Assembly: GCF_046054155.1 (NCBI RefSeq)
Contig: NZ_JBEQCT010000006.1
Location: forward strand, 62,001-126,000
Direction of reading: 5' to 3'
DNA length: 64,000 bases
Origin: Celerinatantimonas yamalensis
GTDB taxonomy: Bacteria > Pseudomonadota > Gammaproteobacteria > Enterobacterales > Celerinatantimonadaceae
Positions 44,159 through 53,377 of this stretch are shown here, piece by piece. Made by a program: the position numbers and the translations under genes. Each line of letters opens with the position of its first letter. Position 1 is the stretch's first letter. Under the pieces are notes generated by a model that saw nothing but the letters and a program-made list of their open reading frames with translations, searched no databases and was not told where the DNA came from.

Positions 44159-44733
44159 CGATAGTCACCTCGTTGCATCCATACATTAAAGCTTACTAAG
44201 CTGACCAGCGTCGCGAATAGTGGCAGGTGGACGAAGACCATGAACAGAATAGTTAAGACGATACTTACGAGAGCTCGGGTATTGCCGATAAAAGGCTTGA
44301 ACATTTTTAAAGCGGTGGTGATCAATAGCCCCGTCGCGGCTGCCATCAAGCCGAGAAAAAGATGCTGGATAGCGGTGTTGCCTTGATAATGCATATAGAT
44401 ATAGCTTAATGCGATAACGACGATAGTTGGTACCAGTAATAGCCCTAATAACGCCCCAATCGCGCCGCGGATACCACGAAATTGCGCGCCGACAGCGACG
44501 GCTAAATTGATGATATTGCCACCGGGTAAGAACTGGCAAAGGCCTAATAGTTCGGTGAACTGGGTGTCAGTTAACCACCTTCGTCGTTCAACGAGCATGC
44601 GATGGGCCAGCGGTAATACCCCGCCGAAACCTATCATTCCCAGCATCATAAAGCCGATAAATAAAGCTCGGCAGTTGGGGGGATTGGGTTGTGCCTTGGA
44701 TGTGCTCGTTTGCTCTAAAGTGTGTGTGCCCAT
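44155..44733 (-). CDS. chrA: Chromate transporter, N-terminal-type half
   Basis: A 192-residue CHR-family half-protein. The N-terminal signature is FMMLGMIGFGGVLPLAHRML followed by LGLCQFLPGGNIINLA. It has about five or six hydrophobic segments. It precedes and overlaps the second half-protein. Upstream, divergent, is a LysR regulator across 97 bases, the likely controller. Confidence 0.88.
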   Translation of the reverse strand: MGTHTLEQTSTSKAQPNPPNCRALFIGFMMLGMIGFGGVLPLAHRMLVERRRWLTDTQFTELLGLCQFLPGGNIINLAVAVGAQFRGIRGAIGALLGLLLVPTIVVIALSYIYMHYQGNTAIQHLFLGLMAAATGLLITTALKMFKPFIGNTRALVSIVLTILFMVFVHLPLFATLVSLVSFNVWMQRGDYR

Positions 44734-44830
44734 TGTACTCGTTTCCTCAAATGGTAGTTGTCACACCATGGCGCAAAAGCTGCTATATTGTCTAATGCAT
44801 TCTAATGGCCATATCTATAACAAAAATGTT

Positions 44831-45754
44831 ATGAATCAACTTAAACTACGCCACCTACACGCTTTTGTGACGGTGGTCGATGCGGGGAATATGAGCCGCG
44901 CCGCTGAGCAATTGTTTATGCAGCAACCCTCCTTGTCACGGCTGTTGCAAAGCTTAGAGAAGGTTTTTGATACCCCTTTATTGACGCGTTTACCGCGCGG
45001 CGTTGAGGCGACCGCCGCAGGCCTTGCTTTATATGAACAAGCACAGATTATTTTAAGTAAGGTGGCGAAACTCCCCAGCACCGTGCAACACGCGGCCTCG
45101 GGACTTAGTGGTGAGTTGGCGGTGGGGTTTACCAGTTCAGCTGCATTGGCTGTGCCTGTGATGGCGCTGTTAAATCACTATCGAGAACAGTTTGCGAACG
45201 TACAGATGCGACTTGAAGAAGCCGGTAGTGGCGAGTTAGTTAGTAGCTTGTTAACTGAGCAGCTTGACGCGGCTTTTATTCGCAGCGTTTCCCCTAGTAA
45301 TAGTGAGCGGCTTACCTTGTTTCCAGTGAGCCAAGAATCGATGTTGGTGGCTCTGCCCGCACGCCATCATTTAGCCCACCTGAATACGCCTATGGCGCTT
45401 GGTGAATTAGCCCAAGAGCCTTTTGTCTTGTATCGGCGTCCATCGGGGCCAGGATTATATGACAGTATTCTAGCGGCTTGCTATCAGGCTGGATTTAGCC
45501 CCGAGATTGTTCAAGAGGCGCCGCGTTTGACCACCATGATGAGTTTAGTGGCCGCAGGTCTTGGCGTCTCGATTGTGCCACAGTCGCTGAAACGCTTAGA
45601 GGCTATTGGTGTTGTCTACCGCCCATTGGATGCGCAAGTGCCGCTATTCGCCTCTATCTGGTTAGCAGTGCGTGCGGGCAGCCGCTCTCCACGTCTTGAG
45701 AATTTGTGTCGAATGCTTAAGCCAGTGAGCCTTGATGATTGGCCGAATGGCTAA
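44831..45754 (+). CDS. LysR-family transcriptional regulator next to chromate genes
   Basis: A 307-residue regulator starting MNQLKLRHLHAFVTVVDAGN. The helix-turn-helix MSRAAEQLFMQQPSLSRLLQ and LEKVFDTPLLTRLPRG follow. The effector domain is CysB-like in general fold. The ATG at 44831 is chosen because the upstream in-frame codons overlap the divergent chromate gene. Divergence from chrA suggests it controls chromate export. Confidence 0.88.
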   Translation: MNQLKLRHLHAFVTVVDAGNMSRAAEQLFMQQPSLSRLLQSLEKVFDTPLLTRLPRGVEATAAGLALYEQAQIILSKVAKLPSTVQHAASGLSGELAVGFTSSAALAVPVMALLNHYREQFANVQMRLEEAGSGELVSSLLTEQLDAAFIRSVSPSNSERLTLFPVSQESMLVALPARHHLAHLNTPMALGELAQEPFVLYRRPSGPGLYDSILAACYQAGFSPEIVQEAPRLTTMMSLVAAGLGVSIVPQSLKRLEAIGVVYRPLDAQVPLFASIWLAVRAGSRSPRLENLCRMLKPVSLDDWPNG

Positions 45755-45876
45755 ATTTAAATTGGATTGGTTGCAGAGACGCTTGCGCTTTTTTTACCGA
45801 GCAATGCACGTGAATATGCGTAACGCGGCGACTTTGTGGGTCGCCGCTAGCAAAGCGCAAGATAAACAAAAAGATC

Positions 45877-46917
45877 TTACTTCGCTTCAATCACTACTTT
45901 CATCGCTTTTTCTTGAGCTGCGTTCGTAAAGACTTTATAGGCGGTCAAAAATTCATCAAAGGTGAAGGTGTGTGTGACCAGTTTACTGGCTTCAACCCGT
46001 TGGGTCGCAAGAGATTTAAGTAGCATTGGGGTACTGATAGCATTGACTAAACCGGTGGTGATCGTGACATTTTTGATCCACAAATCTTGCAACTGCAGAT
46101 CGACCGATTGTCCATGGACCCCGACGTTGGCCAGATGGCCACCTTTGCTGACAATCTGTTGGCAAATATCAAAGGTTTTGGATACACCCACGCACTCTAC
46201 CGCTACATCAACACCATCACCATGGGTGAGTTGTCCGATCACCTGATTAACATCCTCGCGTAGTGGGTTAATGGTATGACTAGCGCCAAATCGTTTGGCA
46301 ACCTCTAGACGGTTATCATCGACATCAATCATGATAATTTGTGCAGGTGAGTAGAATTGACTGGTCATCATCGCCGCCATCCCTACGGGGCCTGCTCCGA
46401 CAAAGGCGACCGAGTCGCCCGGTTTCACTTGACCGTTGAGCACTCCAATTTCAAAGCCCGTGGGCAGGATATCACTGAGCATCAATGCCGATTCATCATC
46501 GACCCCATCAGGGATTAAATAGAGGCTATTATCGGCGTGCGGAATACGCACATATTCAGCTTGAGTGCCATCAATGAGATGGCCTAAGATCCAGCCGCCA
46601 TCTTCACAGTGAGCGGGTAGTGCACGTTTACAGTAGCGACAACTGCCGCAGGAGGTAATACACGAAATAATGACTTTGTCACCTGGTTTAAAATGGCTTA
46701 CCGAATCACCGACCGATTCAATGATCCCAATGCCTTCATGACCTAAAATGCGTCCATTGGTTACTTCGGGAACATCGCCTTTGATGATGTGTAGATCGGT
46801 GCCACAGATGGTGGTTTTAGTGACTTTGACGATGGCATCGGTGGGAAATTGGCGCTGTGGCTTATCGACTTCTTCGTAGCCAATTTGACCCGGACCGTGA
46901 TAAATGACAGCTTTCAT
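45877..46917 (-). CDS. Zinc-dependent alcohol dehydrogenase
   Basis: A 346-residue medium-chain dehydrogenase. Catalytic zinc ligands are the Cys in TICGTDLH and His-Glu in GHEGIG. The structural-zinc lobe is CITSCGSCRYCKRALPAHC, with four cysteines. The NAD-binding loop is VGAGPVGMAAM. The substrate is probably a small alcohol or aldehyde; some close relatives oxidise short-chain alcohols. Monocistronic as far as can be seen. Confidence 0.9.
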   Translation of the reverse strand: MKAVIYHGPGQIGYEEVDKPQRQFPTDAIVKVTKTTICGTDLHIIKGDVPEVTNGRILGHEGIGIIESVGDSVSHFKPGDKVIISCITSCGSCRYCKRALPAHCEDGGWILGHLIDGTQAEYVRIPHADNSLYLIPDGVDDESALMLSDILPTGFEIGVLNGQVKPGDSVAFVGAGPVGMAAMMTSQFYSPAQIIMIDVDDNRLEVAKRFGASHTINPLREDVNQVIGQLTHGDGVDVAVECVGVSKTFDICQQIVSKGGHLANVGVHGQSVDLQLQDLWIKNVTITTGLVNAISTPMLLKSLATQRVEASKLVTHTFTFDEFLTAYKVFTNAAQEKAMKVVIEAK

Positions 46918-47400
46918 AACCTACTCCTTGATGAGAGGATTGTTAGAGTTGCTTTGGCCTGTACATGGCTACGCGGATCAGCCTGTATGGCTCTATCAGC
47001 ATACGAGGAAGATGGGATTTCGGCCGAGAGATTGGTCGCATTTCAATCAATTTTCAGCTAGATCCTCTCTCCTTAGCGTGAGGGCGTATAGGCGGTGGTG
47101 AGAGGTTTAAGATGCTGGTTCTTTTTTAGGTGTGCTGAACCCGCCGATGATAAGTGACCCCACATTTTGTGAGGCGGTATTGACCTCATCGTGAAGAATA
47201 AGGCTCGTTTACACCATGGCCTAGTGCTAGTTAAGCATGCTTTCAGCAAGCTAAAGGGCATTTGACAATAATGTAAGTTTGGCGGCGATCGCCCAATGGG
47301 CTTAGTCATAATAACCATCATCGCAAGTTGGCGCTGTTGATAGATGACTCAGATTATTGCAAAGAGCGTTTTGCATCTCACCTGAGCATCATTAATGCCG
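46918..47400. other. Intergenic region with a possible transposon fossil
   Basis: About 480 bases without a convincing gene. Around 47140-47190 the sequence gataagtgaccccacattt and following gaggcgg resembles the ends of some IS21-like elements, but no transposase frame remains. The left part is the promoter of the leftward alcohol dehydrogenase. Confidence 0.35.
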
Positions 47401-47823
47401 CTAATCGAGGGTATGCGCTTGCTCAATATAACAGCTATTCAAAGAATAGCCCTGCGCTTCAACGCAGGCGCGGATCTCTTCTGCGCTGCGATGCGCTGTA
47501 TTAGCCAGTGCCCAAGCAATCGCCGAGCGAGTACCACTGCGACAAAAGGCTAGAATAGGTAATTCGGTTTCGGCAATCGTTGCTGCGAGCTGTCTACCAT
47601 CGGCTTGTTGTATTTGACCGTTTTGTAAGGGGAGATAGATAAATGTTAGCCCGAGCTCTTCTGCCAACTGTGCAAGTTGCTGTTGGCTTGGTTGTTCGTG
47701 ATGTTCGCCATCGGGACGATTACAAATAATAGTTTTAAACCCCAATTGGGCAATATCGTGCAAATCAGTATGCTCAATCTGTGGGCTGACGGCAAAGTTT
47801 GGTTCTAGATAATGAATTTTCAT
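47401..47823 (-). CDS. DUF442 (Blh-type) phosphatase/sulfurtransferase-like protein
   Basis: A 140-residue protein of the DUF442/TIGR01244 family. The active-site loop is FCRSGTRSA, a Cys-x5-Arg phosphatase/rhodanese-like loop. In Xylella and Agrobacterium Blh this domain is fused to a metallo-beta-lactamase domain; here it is a separate gene in the same operon. It probably handles persulfide sulfur. The ATG at 47823 is chosen as it begins the family (MKIHYLEPNF). Confidence 0.85.
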   Translation of the reverse strand: MKIHYLEPNFAVSPQIEHTDLHDIAQLGFKTIICNRPDGEHHEQPSQQQLAQLAEELGLTFIYLPLQNGQIQQADGRQLAATIAETELPILAFCRSGTRSAIAWALANTAHRSAEEIRACVEAQGYSLNSCYIEQAHTLD

Positions 47824-47851
47824 GATAAAAAGCACCTATATAAATAACAAA

Positions 47852-48622
47852 TCAATGAGCATACGCGTTGGCTGAATGGTACAAAATGTACCCGCCCATC
47901 AGCACCAGCATGATGGCAAAGATACGTCGGAGTAATGTTTGTGGCAGTTTAATCGCCCATTTTGAACCAATCCAACTTCCCACAATCCCCAACACACTCA
48001 CGAGTACAATGAGCGGCCAATTGAAGTGTAGTCCTTGGTTATGTAGGAGTTGAAAATACTTAAAAAAGCCAATCAGGGCATTAGAGCAGATGATCACCAA
48101 GCTCGAAGCCACTGCTTGGGTCATTTCGATACGGGCGAGCAGTAATAGGGCTGGGACGATTAAAAAACCGCCACCAACACCGACGAGCCCTGTGACGATG
48201 CCCACCAAAAAACCGCCACCCAGTAGCCGATACCATTGCAGAGGGGCCGTCGAGTGGGGGGCTGGGCGGCGAATCATAAAAAAGGCCGCTGAGATCATGA
48301 CGATGGCAAACAGTACCAGCTGTATTGTGCCGCTGATCCAATGGGAGGCATACGCGCCTAGATAGGTACCGAACATGCCTGGCATCCCAAATCCAAAGAC
48401 CACTTTCCATTGCACTTTTTGGGCACGAATATAAGGCATTGCACCTACGAAACTGATGCAAGCGACGATGATCAACGCCGATGCGATCGCCATTTTTTCA
48501 GATAACCCGCACAAATAGATCAGTACTGGGATGGTCAAGATAGAGCCACCTGAGCCAAGCAGGCCCAGGCTTAAGCCAATGGCCAATGCAGCAGGCCATG
48601 CAATGAGGGGAAGCGTCAGCAT
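47852..48622 (-). CDS. TauE/SafE-family sulfite/sulfur-anion exporter
   Basis: A 256-residue membrane protein with about eight spans. It has the duplicated family motif: GLSLGLLGSGGSILTIPVLI near the start and VGIVTGLVGVGGGFLIVPAL in the second half. TauE/SafE proteins export sulfite, taurine breakdown products or related anions. It is the middle gene between the persulfide-dioxygenase-like and DUF442 genes, so it likely removes sulfite made by the dioxygenase. It starts three bases from the upstream stop. Confidence 0.87.
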   Translation of the reverse strand: MLTLPLIAWPAALAIGLSLGLLGSGGSILTIPVLIYLCGLSEKMAIASALIIVACISFVGAMPYIRAQKVQWKVVFGFGMPGMFGTYLGAYASHWISGTIQLVLFAIVMISAAFFMIRRPAPHSTAPLQWYRLLGGGFLVGIVTGLVGVGGGFLIVPALLLLARIEMTQAVASSLVIICSNALIGFFKYFQLLHNQGLHFNWPLIVLVSVLGIVGSWIGSKWAIKLPQTLLRRIFAIMLVLMGGYILYHSANAYAH

Positions 48623-48625
48623 CGA

Positions 48626-49486
48626 TTACAACCTATTTAATGGAAACTTGAGATATTGGATGCCGTTATCTTCGGCAGGGGGGAGTTCCCCGGCGCGCAT
48701 GTTGACTTGAATGGATGGCATGATCAGCTCTGGTAACGTCAATGTTTCATCTCGTTGCTGACGAAAGGTAACAAAGGTGTCTTTTGACGTGTCAGCTTGA
48801 ATATGGATATTGTGTTGTTTTTGTGCGCCAATGGTTGTTTCCCATGTAAATTGCTCACGGCCTTCAGGGAGATAGTCATGGCACAGGAAAACTCGGGTGT
48901 CGTCGCTCAGTTGATAAAGCCGCTGAATCGACTGATACAGATCGCTGGCATCGCCTCCTGGAAAATCGCAGCGGGCTGTGCCGTAGTCGGGCATAAACAA
49001 GGTATCGCCCACAAATACGGCATCATCAATCGTGTAGCTAACGCAAGCTGGGGTGTGGCCGGGCGTATGGATCACTGTAAAGTTAAAATCACCTAATGGA
49101 AAGGTGTCACCATCGGCAAATAAATGGTCAAACTGCTGCCCGTCGGTGTGAAATTCATCGCCTGCATTAAACAGTCCTTTGAATATTTCTTGCACTTGTG
49201 TCACTTGATTGCCAATCCCAATTTGCCCTCCGAGTTGTGATTTAATATAACTGGCAGCTGTGAGATGATCGGCATGTACGTGGGTTTCTAGAATCCACTG
49301 TACGGCTAATTGCTGGGTCTGAACAAAATGGATGATCTTATCGGCTTGCTGGGTATGGGTATGCCACGCTAGCGGATCTAAATCCAATACCGGATCGATA
49401 ATCGCACAGTGACCGGATTGTTGGCAGTAAACCACATGACTGGCAGTGTGGGTAGAGTGGTCAAACAATGAATGAATTTTTAACAT
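48626..49486 (-). CDS. Persulfide dioxygenase-like metallo-beta-lactamase protein
   Basis: A 286-residue MBL-fold protein of the ETHE1/Blh group. Metal ligands are in ETHVHADHLTAA, HTPGHTPACVSY, VGDTLFMPDYG and FLCHDYLP. Segment GTARCDFPGGDASDLY is typical of persulfide dioxygenases. These non-haem iron enzymes oxidise glutathione persulfide to sulfite. It is first in a three-gene operon with a sulfite-type exporter and a DUF442 protein. The ATG at 49486 begins the family's usual N-terminus (MLKIHSLFD). Confidence 0.88.
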   Translation of the reverse strand: MLKIHSLFDHSTHTASHVVYCQQSGHCAIIDPVLDLDPLAWHTHTQQADKIIHFVQTQQLAVQWILETHVHADHLTAASYIKSQLGGQIGIGNQVTQVQEIFKGLFNAGDEFHTDGQQFDHLFADGDTFPLGDFNFTVIHTPGHTPACVSYTIDDAVFVGDTLFMPDYGTARCDFPGGDASDLYQSIQRLYQLSDDTRVFLCHDYLPEGREQFTWETTIGAQKQHNIHIQADTSKDTFVTFRQQRDETLTLPELIMPSIQVNMRAGELPPAEDNGIQYLKFPLNRL

Positions 49487-49517
49487 GATATAGCCCTCAT
49501 ACTCATCGGTGAACATG

Positions 49518-49539
49518 TATATTAGTATATACTAATATA
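49518..49539. promoter_or_regulatory. Perfect 22-bp palindrome upstream of the persulfide operon
   Basis: The element consists of arms tatattagtat and atactaatata with no spacer, ending 32 bases upstream of the start of the first gene. Blh operons elsewhere are repressed by ArsR-type sulfide sensors (BigR, SqrR, YgaV) that bind AT-rich dyads overlapping the promoter. No such regulator gene lies next to this operon in the window. Confidence 0.75.
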
Positions 49540-49687
49540 GAAGATCTTGCTCAGTATTTTTGTGATGGTGACGACAGCTTTAATCTAAACTTGATCGATT
49601 ATCTTATGGGTAAGTAGTCCGCAATTACTTCTCTTTTGGATAGAGTTTAGTAAGATATCGCTTTCCCCCTCAATTTATGGATTTTTT

Positions 49688-50158
49688 ATGTTAAAAACAT
49701 TGACGTTAGGCCGCGCATCATTGACTGCAGGCGCACTAGTACTGACGTTAGCTCTAGCCGGTTGCGCTGCTCCTAATACCCAGCTGCAAGCTAAAAACAG
49801 CCCAGAAAAGGTCTGTCAAGCAGGTGATTTAATGGCTAAAACAACTCTTTACTATGGTTTGACTCGTTATCAGGGTAAAAAAGTAGTTGATATCACTAAG
49901 GCGCAATGGGAAAACTATGTTGATAAAGAAGTTACGCCGCGTTTTCGTGATGGTTTAACTATCTTTAATGCGCAAGGTCAGTGGTTAGGCAAAGACGGTC
50001 AGGTGACCAAAGAGCCAAGTCGTGCGTTAATGGTGATTTATCCGGCTAACGATAAGGCGAGCAGTGAGAAAATCCAAGAGTTACGTCAGATCTACATGAA
50101 ACGGTTCAATCAAGAATCAGTGATGCGTGTTGATTCAACCAAGTGTGTTTCATTCTAA
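49688..50158 (+). CDS. DUF3574-family lipoprotein
   Basis: A 156-residue exported protein. The lipobox LALAGCAAP (Cys near residue 26) marks it as a lipoprotein. The DUF3574 core contains LYYGLTRYQGKKVVDITKAQ, TPRFRDGLTIFNAQGQW and IYPANDKASSEKIQELRQIY, ending in a conserved Asn/Gln-rich tail QESVMRVDSTKC. Function unknown. It is alone with a strong terminator after it. Confidence 0.82.
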   Translation: MLKTLTLGRASLTAGALVLTLALAGCAAPNTQLQAKNSPEKVCQAGDLMAKTTLYYGLTRYQGKKVVDITKAQWENYVDKEVTPRFRDGLTIFNAQGQWLGKDGQVTKEPSRALMVIYPANDKASSEKIQELRQIYMKRFNQESVMRVDSTKCVSF

Positions 50159-50181
50159 GTGGTCATTTCGCTAAGATCGAC

Positions 50182-50212
50182 AAAAAAAGGCCAGCTGTTG
50201 CTGGCCTTTTTT
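50182..50212. terminator. Bidirectional rho-independent terminator
   Basis: A perfect stem, seven A plus ggccagc and gctggcc plus six T, with loop tgtt. It works for the rightward lipoprotein gene and for the leftward nucleoside transporter ending at 50232. Confidence 0.92.
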
Positions 50213-50231
50213 GTACTGCATAGCACGTGTA

Positions 50232-51413
50232 TTAGAGCACGAGTCCAACGACGGCAGCAGAAAGTAAGCTGACTAACGTTGCGCCATAAACTAAGCGAAA
50301 ACCAAAGCGAGCAACCACATTGCCTTGTGGTTCGCTGACCCCTTTAATGGCCCCAGCAACGATGCCAATAGAAGCAAAGTTGGCAAATGACACCAAAAAT
50401 ACCGACAAGATGCCAAGCCCGCGCGGGGTAAATTGCGCAGTGATTTTTTGCAGCTCCAGCATTGCCACAAATTCGTTAGAAACCAATTTAGTCGCCATGA
50501 TCGATCCGGCATGTAGTGCATCCACTGAAGGGATCCCAATCACCCATGCTAGTGGATAAAACACATAGCCTAGAAGCTGCTGGAAGCTTAACCCTAATAC
50601 CGCTGAGAATAGGGCATTTAATGCCGCAATTAATGCGATAAAACCAATCAACATTGCTGCTACGATCATTGCAACTCGAAAACCGGCTAGAACGTAATCG
50701 CCGAGCATTTCAAAAAAGCTTTGTTTTTCGTGCAATTCTTGCAGCTCAATTTCTGGTTCATCCCCAGGGCGGTAGGGGTTAATCAGTGATAAAATGACAA
50801 AGGTACTGAACATATTCAAGATGATGGCAACCACCACATAACGCGGTTGGATCATTGACATGTAAGCACCGACAATCGACATTGACACCGTTGACATTGC
50901 CGTTGCGGCCATGGTGTACATTCGCCGTGGTGATTGCTGTCCCAAGATCCCTTTATAGGCAATAAAGTTTTCTGATTGGCCGAGTAGCAGTGAGCTGACC
51001 GCGTTGAAAGATTCCAGTTTTCCCATCCCGTTGACTTTGGATAACAAGGTTCCAATGATACGGATGAGCCAAGGCAGAATACGGAAGTGTTGTAAGATCC
51101 CAATGAGCATCGAGATAAAGATGATTGGACAAAGCACGTTCAAGAAGACAAACGCCAGACCTTGTTTACTCATATTACCAAAGACAAAATCGGTTCCTTG
51201 AGCAGCAAATCCCATTAACTCATCAAACAAACCTGCGAATGATTTAACAATCGAAAGTCCAGCTTGTGAGTTTAACAACAACCAAGCGATCGCAATTTCA
51301 ATCACTAGTAGTTGAACGATGTAGCGTAATCGAATTTGTTTTCGTTCGTAACTAACCACTACCGCGAGGCCAAAAATGACCACGAGGGCGAGCAAAAAAT
51401 GCAGTAAATGCAT
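50232..51413 (-). CDS. NupC-type concentrative nucleoside transporter
   Basis: A 393-residue membrane protein of the CNT family. The substrate-binding helices hold LLGQSENFIAYKGIL (conserved G-x-S-E) and SIMATKLVSNEFVAML. It imports nucleosides with protons or sodium. Length and motifs match NupC/NupX. Upstream, in the same orientation, is a DeoR-type regulator remnant, consistent with nucleoside use. Confidence 0.9.
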   Translation of the reverse strand: MHLLHFLLALVVIFGLAVVVSYERKQIRLRYIVQLLVIEIAIAWLLLNSQAGLSIVKSFAGLFDELMGFAAQGTDFVFGNMSKQGLAFVFLNVLCPIIFISMLIGILQHFRILPWLIRIIGTLLSKVNGMGKLESFNAVSSLLLGQSENFIAYKGILGQQSPRRMYTMAATAMSTVSMSIVGAYMSMIQPRYVVVAIILNMFSTFVILSLINPYRPGDEPEIELQELHEKQSFFEMLGDYVLAGFRVAMIVAAMLIGFIALIAALNALFSAVLGLSFQQLLGYVFYPLAWVIGIPSVDALHAGSIMATKLVSNEFVAMLELQKITAQFTPRGLGILSVFLVSFANFASIGIVAGAIKGVSEPQGNVVARFGFRLVYGATLVSLLSAAVVGLVL

Positions 51414-51571
51414 AGTGTATATTCCGTTATGACTAAGAAGCGCGGCAAGTCTACCATAATTTAACTATGGGTAAATACTCACCAGTTTGAGTATTATCGC
51501 GACATGTTAATAACAATTTTCTGTTTAATATCGACCAGATGCAATTATGTGGTGATGCTCTATACCTCCAG

Positions 51572-52213
51572 TTACTTAAGATTAAAACAAGTTATTTTTG
51601 TTTTGGGGTGATGATCGGTCACTACGGTGTCAAGTTGTGACCGAGGGGTGTAAATAAAATGATTGGTCATTCCAATTGTGCTGTGATTGGCCAAAATAAT
51701 CGTTCGCTTTGACTGGCTGAACATCGCTACAACAATACCGCTTCCCCATGGATGATAGTTGCTACTGGCATTTGCTCTTGCTTGCATGGCTGCGTGCAAC
51801 AAAAGAGCACGATGCAGAGCACTGGTGTAGGAATGCTTTAGGGTTATCGCGACCGATAGGTTATTGGTAATGGTAGTTAGATCGCTCAGCGTTTTGGGCT
51901 GCTCGGCCCAACAATTGCTACTGCCAGCATCAATAAATAGGGTTTGACCGGATTGAATAAGACGCATGTAACCTTTGGCTCTTTCCTGAGTAGGGGCACT
52001 TTGGCGAATCGTTAGGAAGAGTTCTTTTGGGTATTCAAGAGCTATCACGCCAGTATAGACTCGCTGCGTTAGCCTGTGCGCGCAAATCGTCATCACATCG
52101 CGGTGAATCGTTTCACGTGAAACCTCTAAAGCCTCAAGTAACGACGCGTTGCTCGGTTGACAATGTTGGTGCAAAGGGGCTTGAATACGGAGTAACCAAG
52201 TTTGTTGTCGCAT
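51572..52213 (-). CDS. DeoR-like regulator with an internal deletion
   Basis: A 213-residue protein; DeoR-family proteins are usually about 250. The N-terminal winged helix is intact (LLEALEVSRETIHRDVMTIC). The sugar-phosphate-binding domain starts normally (GQTLFIDAGSSNCW, TITNNLSVAITL), but the middle part with the usual GG and S-x-x-G motifs is missing, and it resumes at QSKRTIILANHSTIGM and LDTVVTDHH. About 35 residues appear lost without breaking the frame. It may be a non-responsive repressor or a decaying gene. Linked to the NupC-type gene. Confidence 0.6.
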   Translation of the reverse strand: MRQQTWLLRIQAPLHQHCQPSNASLLEALEVSRETIHRDVMTICAHRLTQRVYTGVIALEYPKELFLTIRQSAPTQERAKGYMRLIQSGQTLFIDAGSSNCWAEQPKTLSDLTTITNNLSVAITLKHSYTSALHRALLLHAAMQARANASSNYHPWGSGIVVAMFSQSKRTIILANHSTIGMTNHFIYTPRSQLDTVVTDHHPKTKITCFNLK

Positions 52214-52252
52214 GGTGGGTGCGGGTTAGTCAGTCTTTTTCATTCGAACATC

Positions 52253-53377
52253 TCAGCATACTTTAACTTGATATGCCGCCATAGTATTGCTGGGAGCATG
52301 CTTTAGCATAGATTGTTGACGCTGGCGAAATTGCCTTGGACTCACGCCAAACCAGCGGCGAAACGCGCGTGAGAAAGCGCTAGTTTCTGAATAGCCCAAC
52401 AACATGCCCATTTCGGAAATGGGGATCTGTTGCTGGCGCAGATAATGGGTCGCCATGTCACAACGCACCTGTTCAATTAAGCCGCTAAAGGTCAATCCGT
52501 TCTGGCGTAGCCGTCGTTGCAAGGACCAGCGAGATAACCCCAGTTGCTCAGCAATACTCTCTAAATCGGGTTCACCGCTGAGCAGTGCTGTTTGGATCTG
52601 TGCGCGGGTTTGATTAATAAGGTCTTGCCGATGGTCGCTATTCAGGCGCCGAATGGCATCAAGCATAACGCTTAGCAAGATCGGATCAGGCGAGGGCATC
52701 GCTTTGAGTACATCAGCTTTACGAATGAACAACGAGTTAAAAGGTTGATCAAAGTAAACGGGTGCATCAAATACTTTACAGTGGTCATGCCACTGCTCTG
52801 GTCTTGGGTGTTCAAAGTGAACTTCGCGTGGAGCCCAATTTTTGCCACAGGCTTGACGGATCAAATTGTTAATCATCCCTAACGTCAGCTCAGAATCTTG
52901 GCGACGACAGAGGATCGCTCCATGGCGCACTTGATAGTCAAAACGCCAACAATCGGCCTGTTCTACCAACTGTACGAACGTGTCATGCTGGTGCCAACAA
53001 AAAGCGTTGACGACATTCCTGAGTGCTTCGCCTAAATTTGCGGAGCATAAACCGATATATCCGATTAATCCCAGTGATTGTGGCTGAAACTGTCGGCCAT
53101 AATAGAGGCCAAAATTATTAAAACCACTTTGTTGTGCGGCTTGCTCAAGCACTTGGCAATAGTTCACTAATTGCAAGCTGAGGGTGGGGCTGGTGAGAAT
53201 TTGTGGGTCGATATGACTGCTGGCTAGGATCTGCTCTACATCTCCGCCGACCTGTGCAATAAAGTCATCTAACCCGGTTGCAGCTGCCGCTAAAATGCCT
53301 TGATTCATTCCTATATTTTGTTGCAATGTGCCAACAACAAGTGGTTGTGTCGCGCTCACTGATAGGGTCATCGCCAC
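52253..53377 (-). CDS. AraC-family transcriptional regulator
   Basis: A 374-residue regulator. The N-terminal 230 residues are an Arabinose_bd-like domain (PF12625 type), and the C-terminal HTH_18 domain holds LESIAEQLGLSRWSLQRRLR and MLLGYSETSAFSRAFRRWFG followed by VSPRQFR. It is divergent from the ethanolamine permease gene across about 740 bases, so it could control that gene, but the distance and the decayed sequence between make this uncertain. Confidence 0.87.
   Translation of the reverse strand: MAMTLSVSATQPLVVGTLQQNIGMNQGILAAAATGLDDFIAQVGGDVEQILASSHIDPQILTSPTLSLQLVNYCQVLEQAAQQSGFNNFGLYYGRQFQPQSLGLIGYIGLCSANLGEALRNVVNAFCWHQHDTFVQLVEQADCWRFDYQVRHGAILCRRQDSELTLGMINNLIRQACGKNWAPREVHFEHPRPEQWHDHCKVFDAPVYFDQPFNSLFIRKADVLKAMPSPDPILLSVMLDAIRRLNSDHRQDLINQTRAQIQTALLSGEPDLESIAEQLGLSRWSLQRRLRQNGLTFSGLIEQVRCDMATHYLRQQQIPISEMGMLLGYSETSAFSRAFRRWFGVSPRQFRQRQQSMLKHAPSNTMAAYQVKVC

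Noticed and set aside
47140..47190. IS21-like transposon end
   Set aside because: A short stretch resembles ends of some IS21-type elements, but there is no matching second end and no transposase fragment, so I did not call a mobile element.
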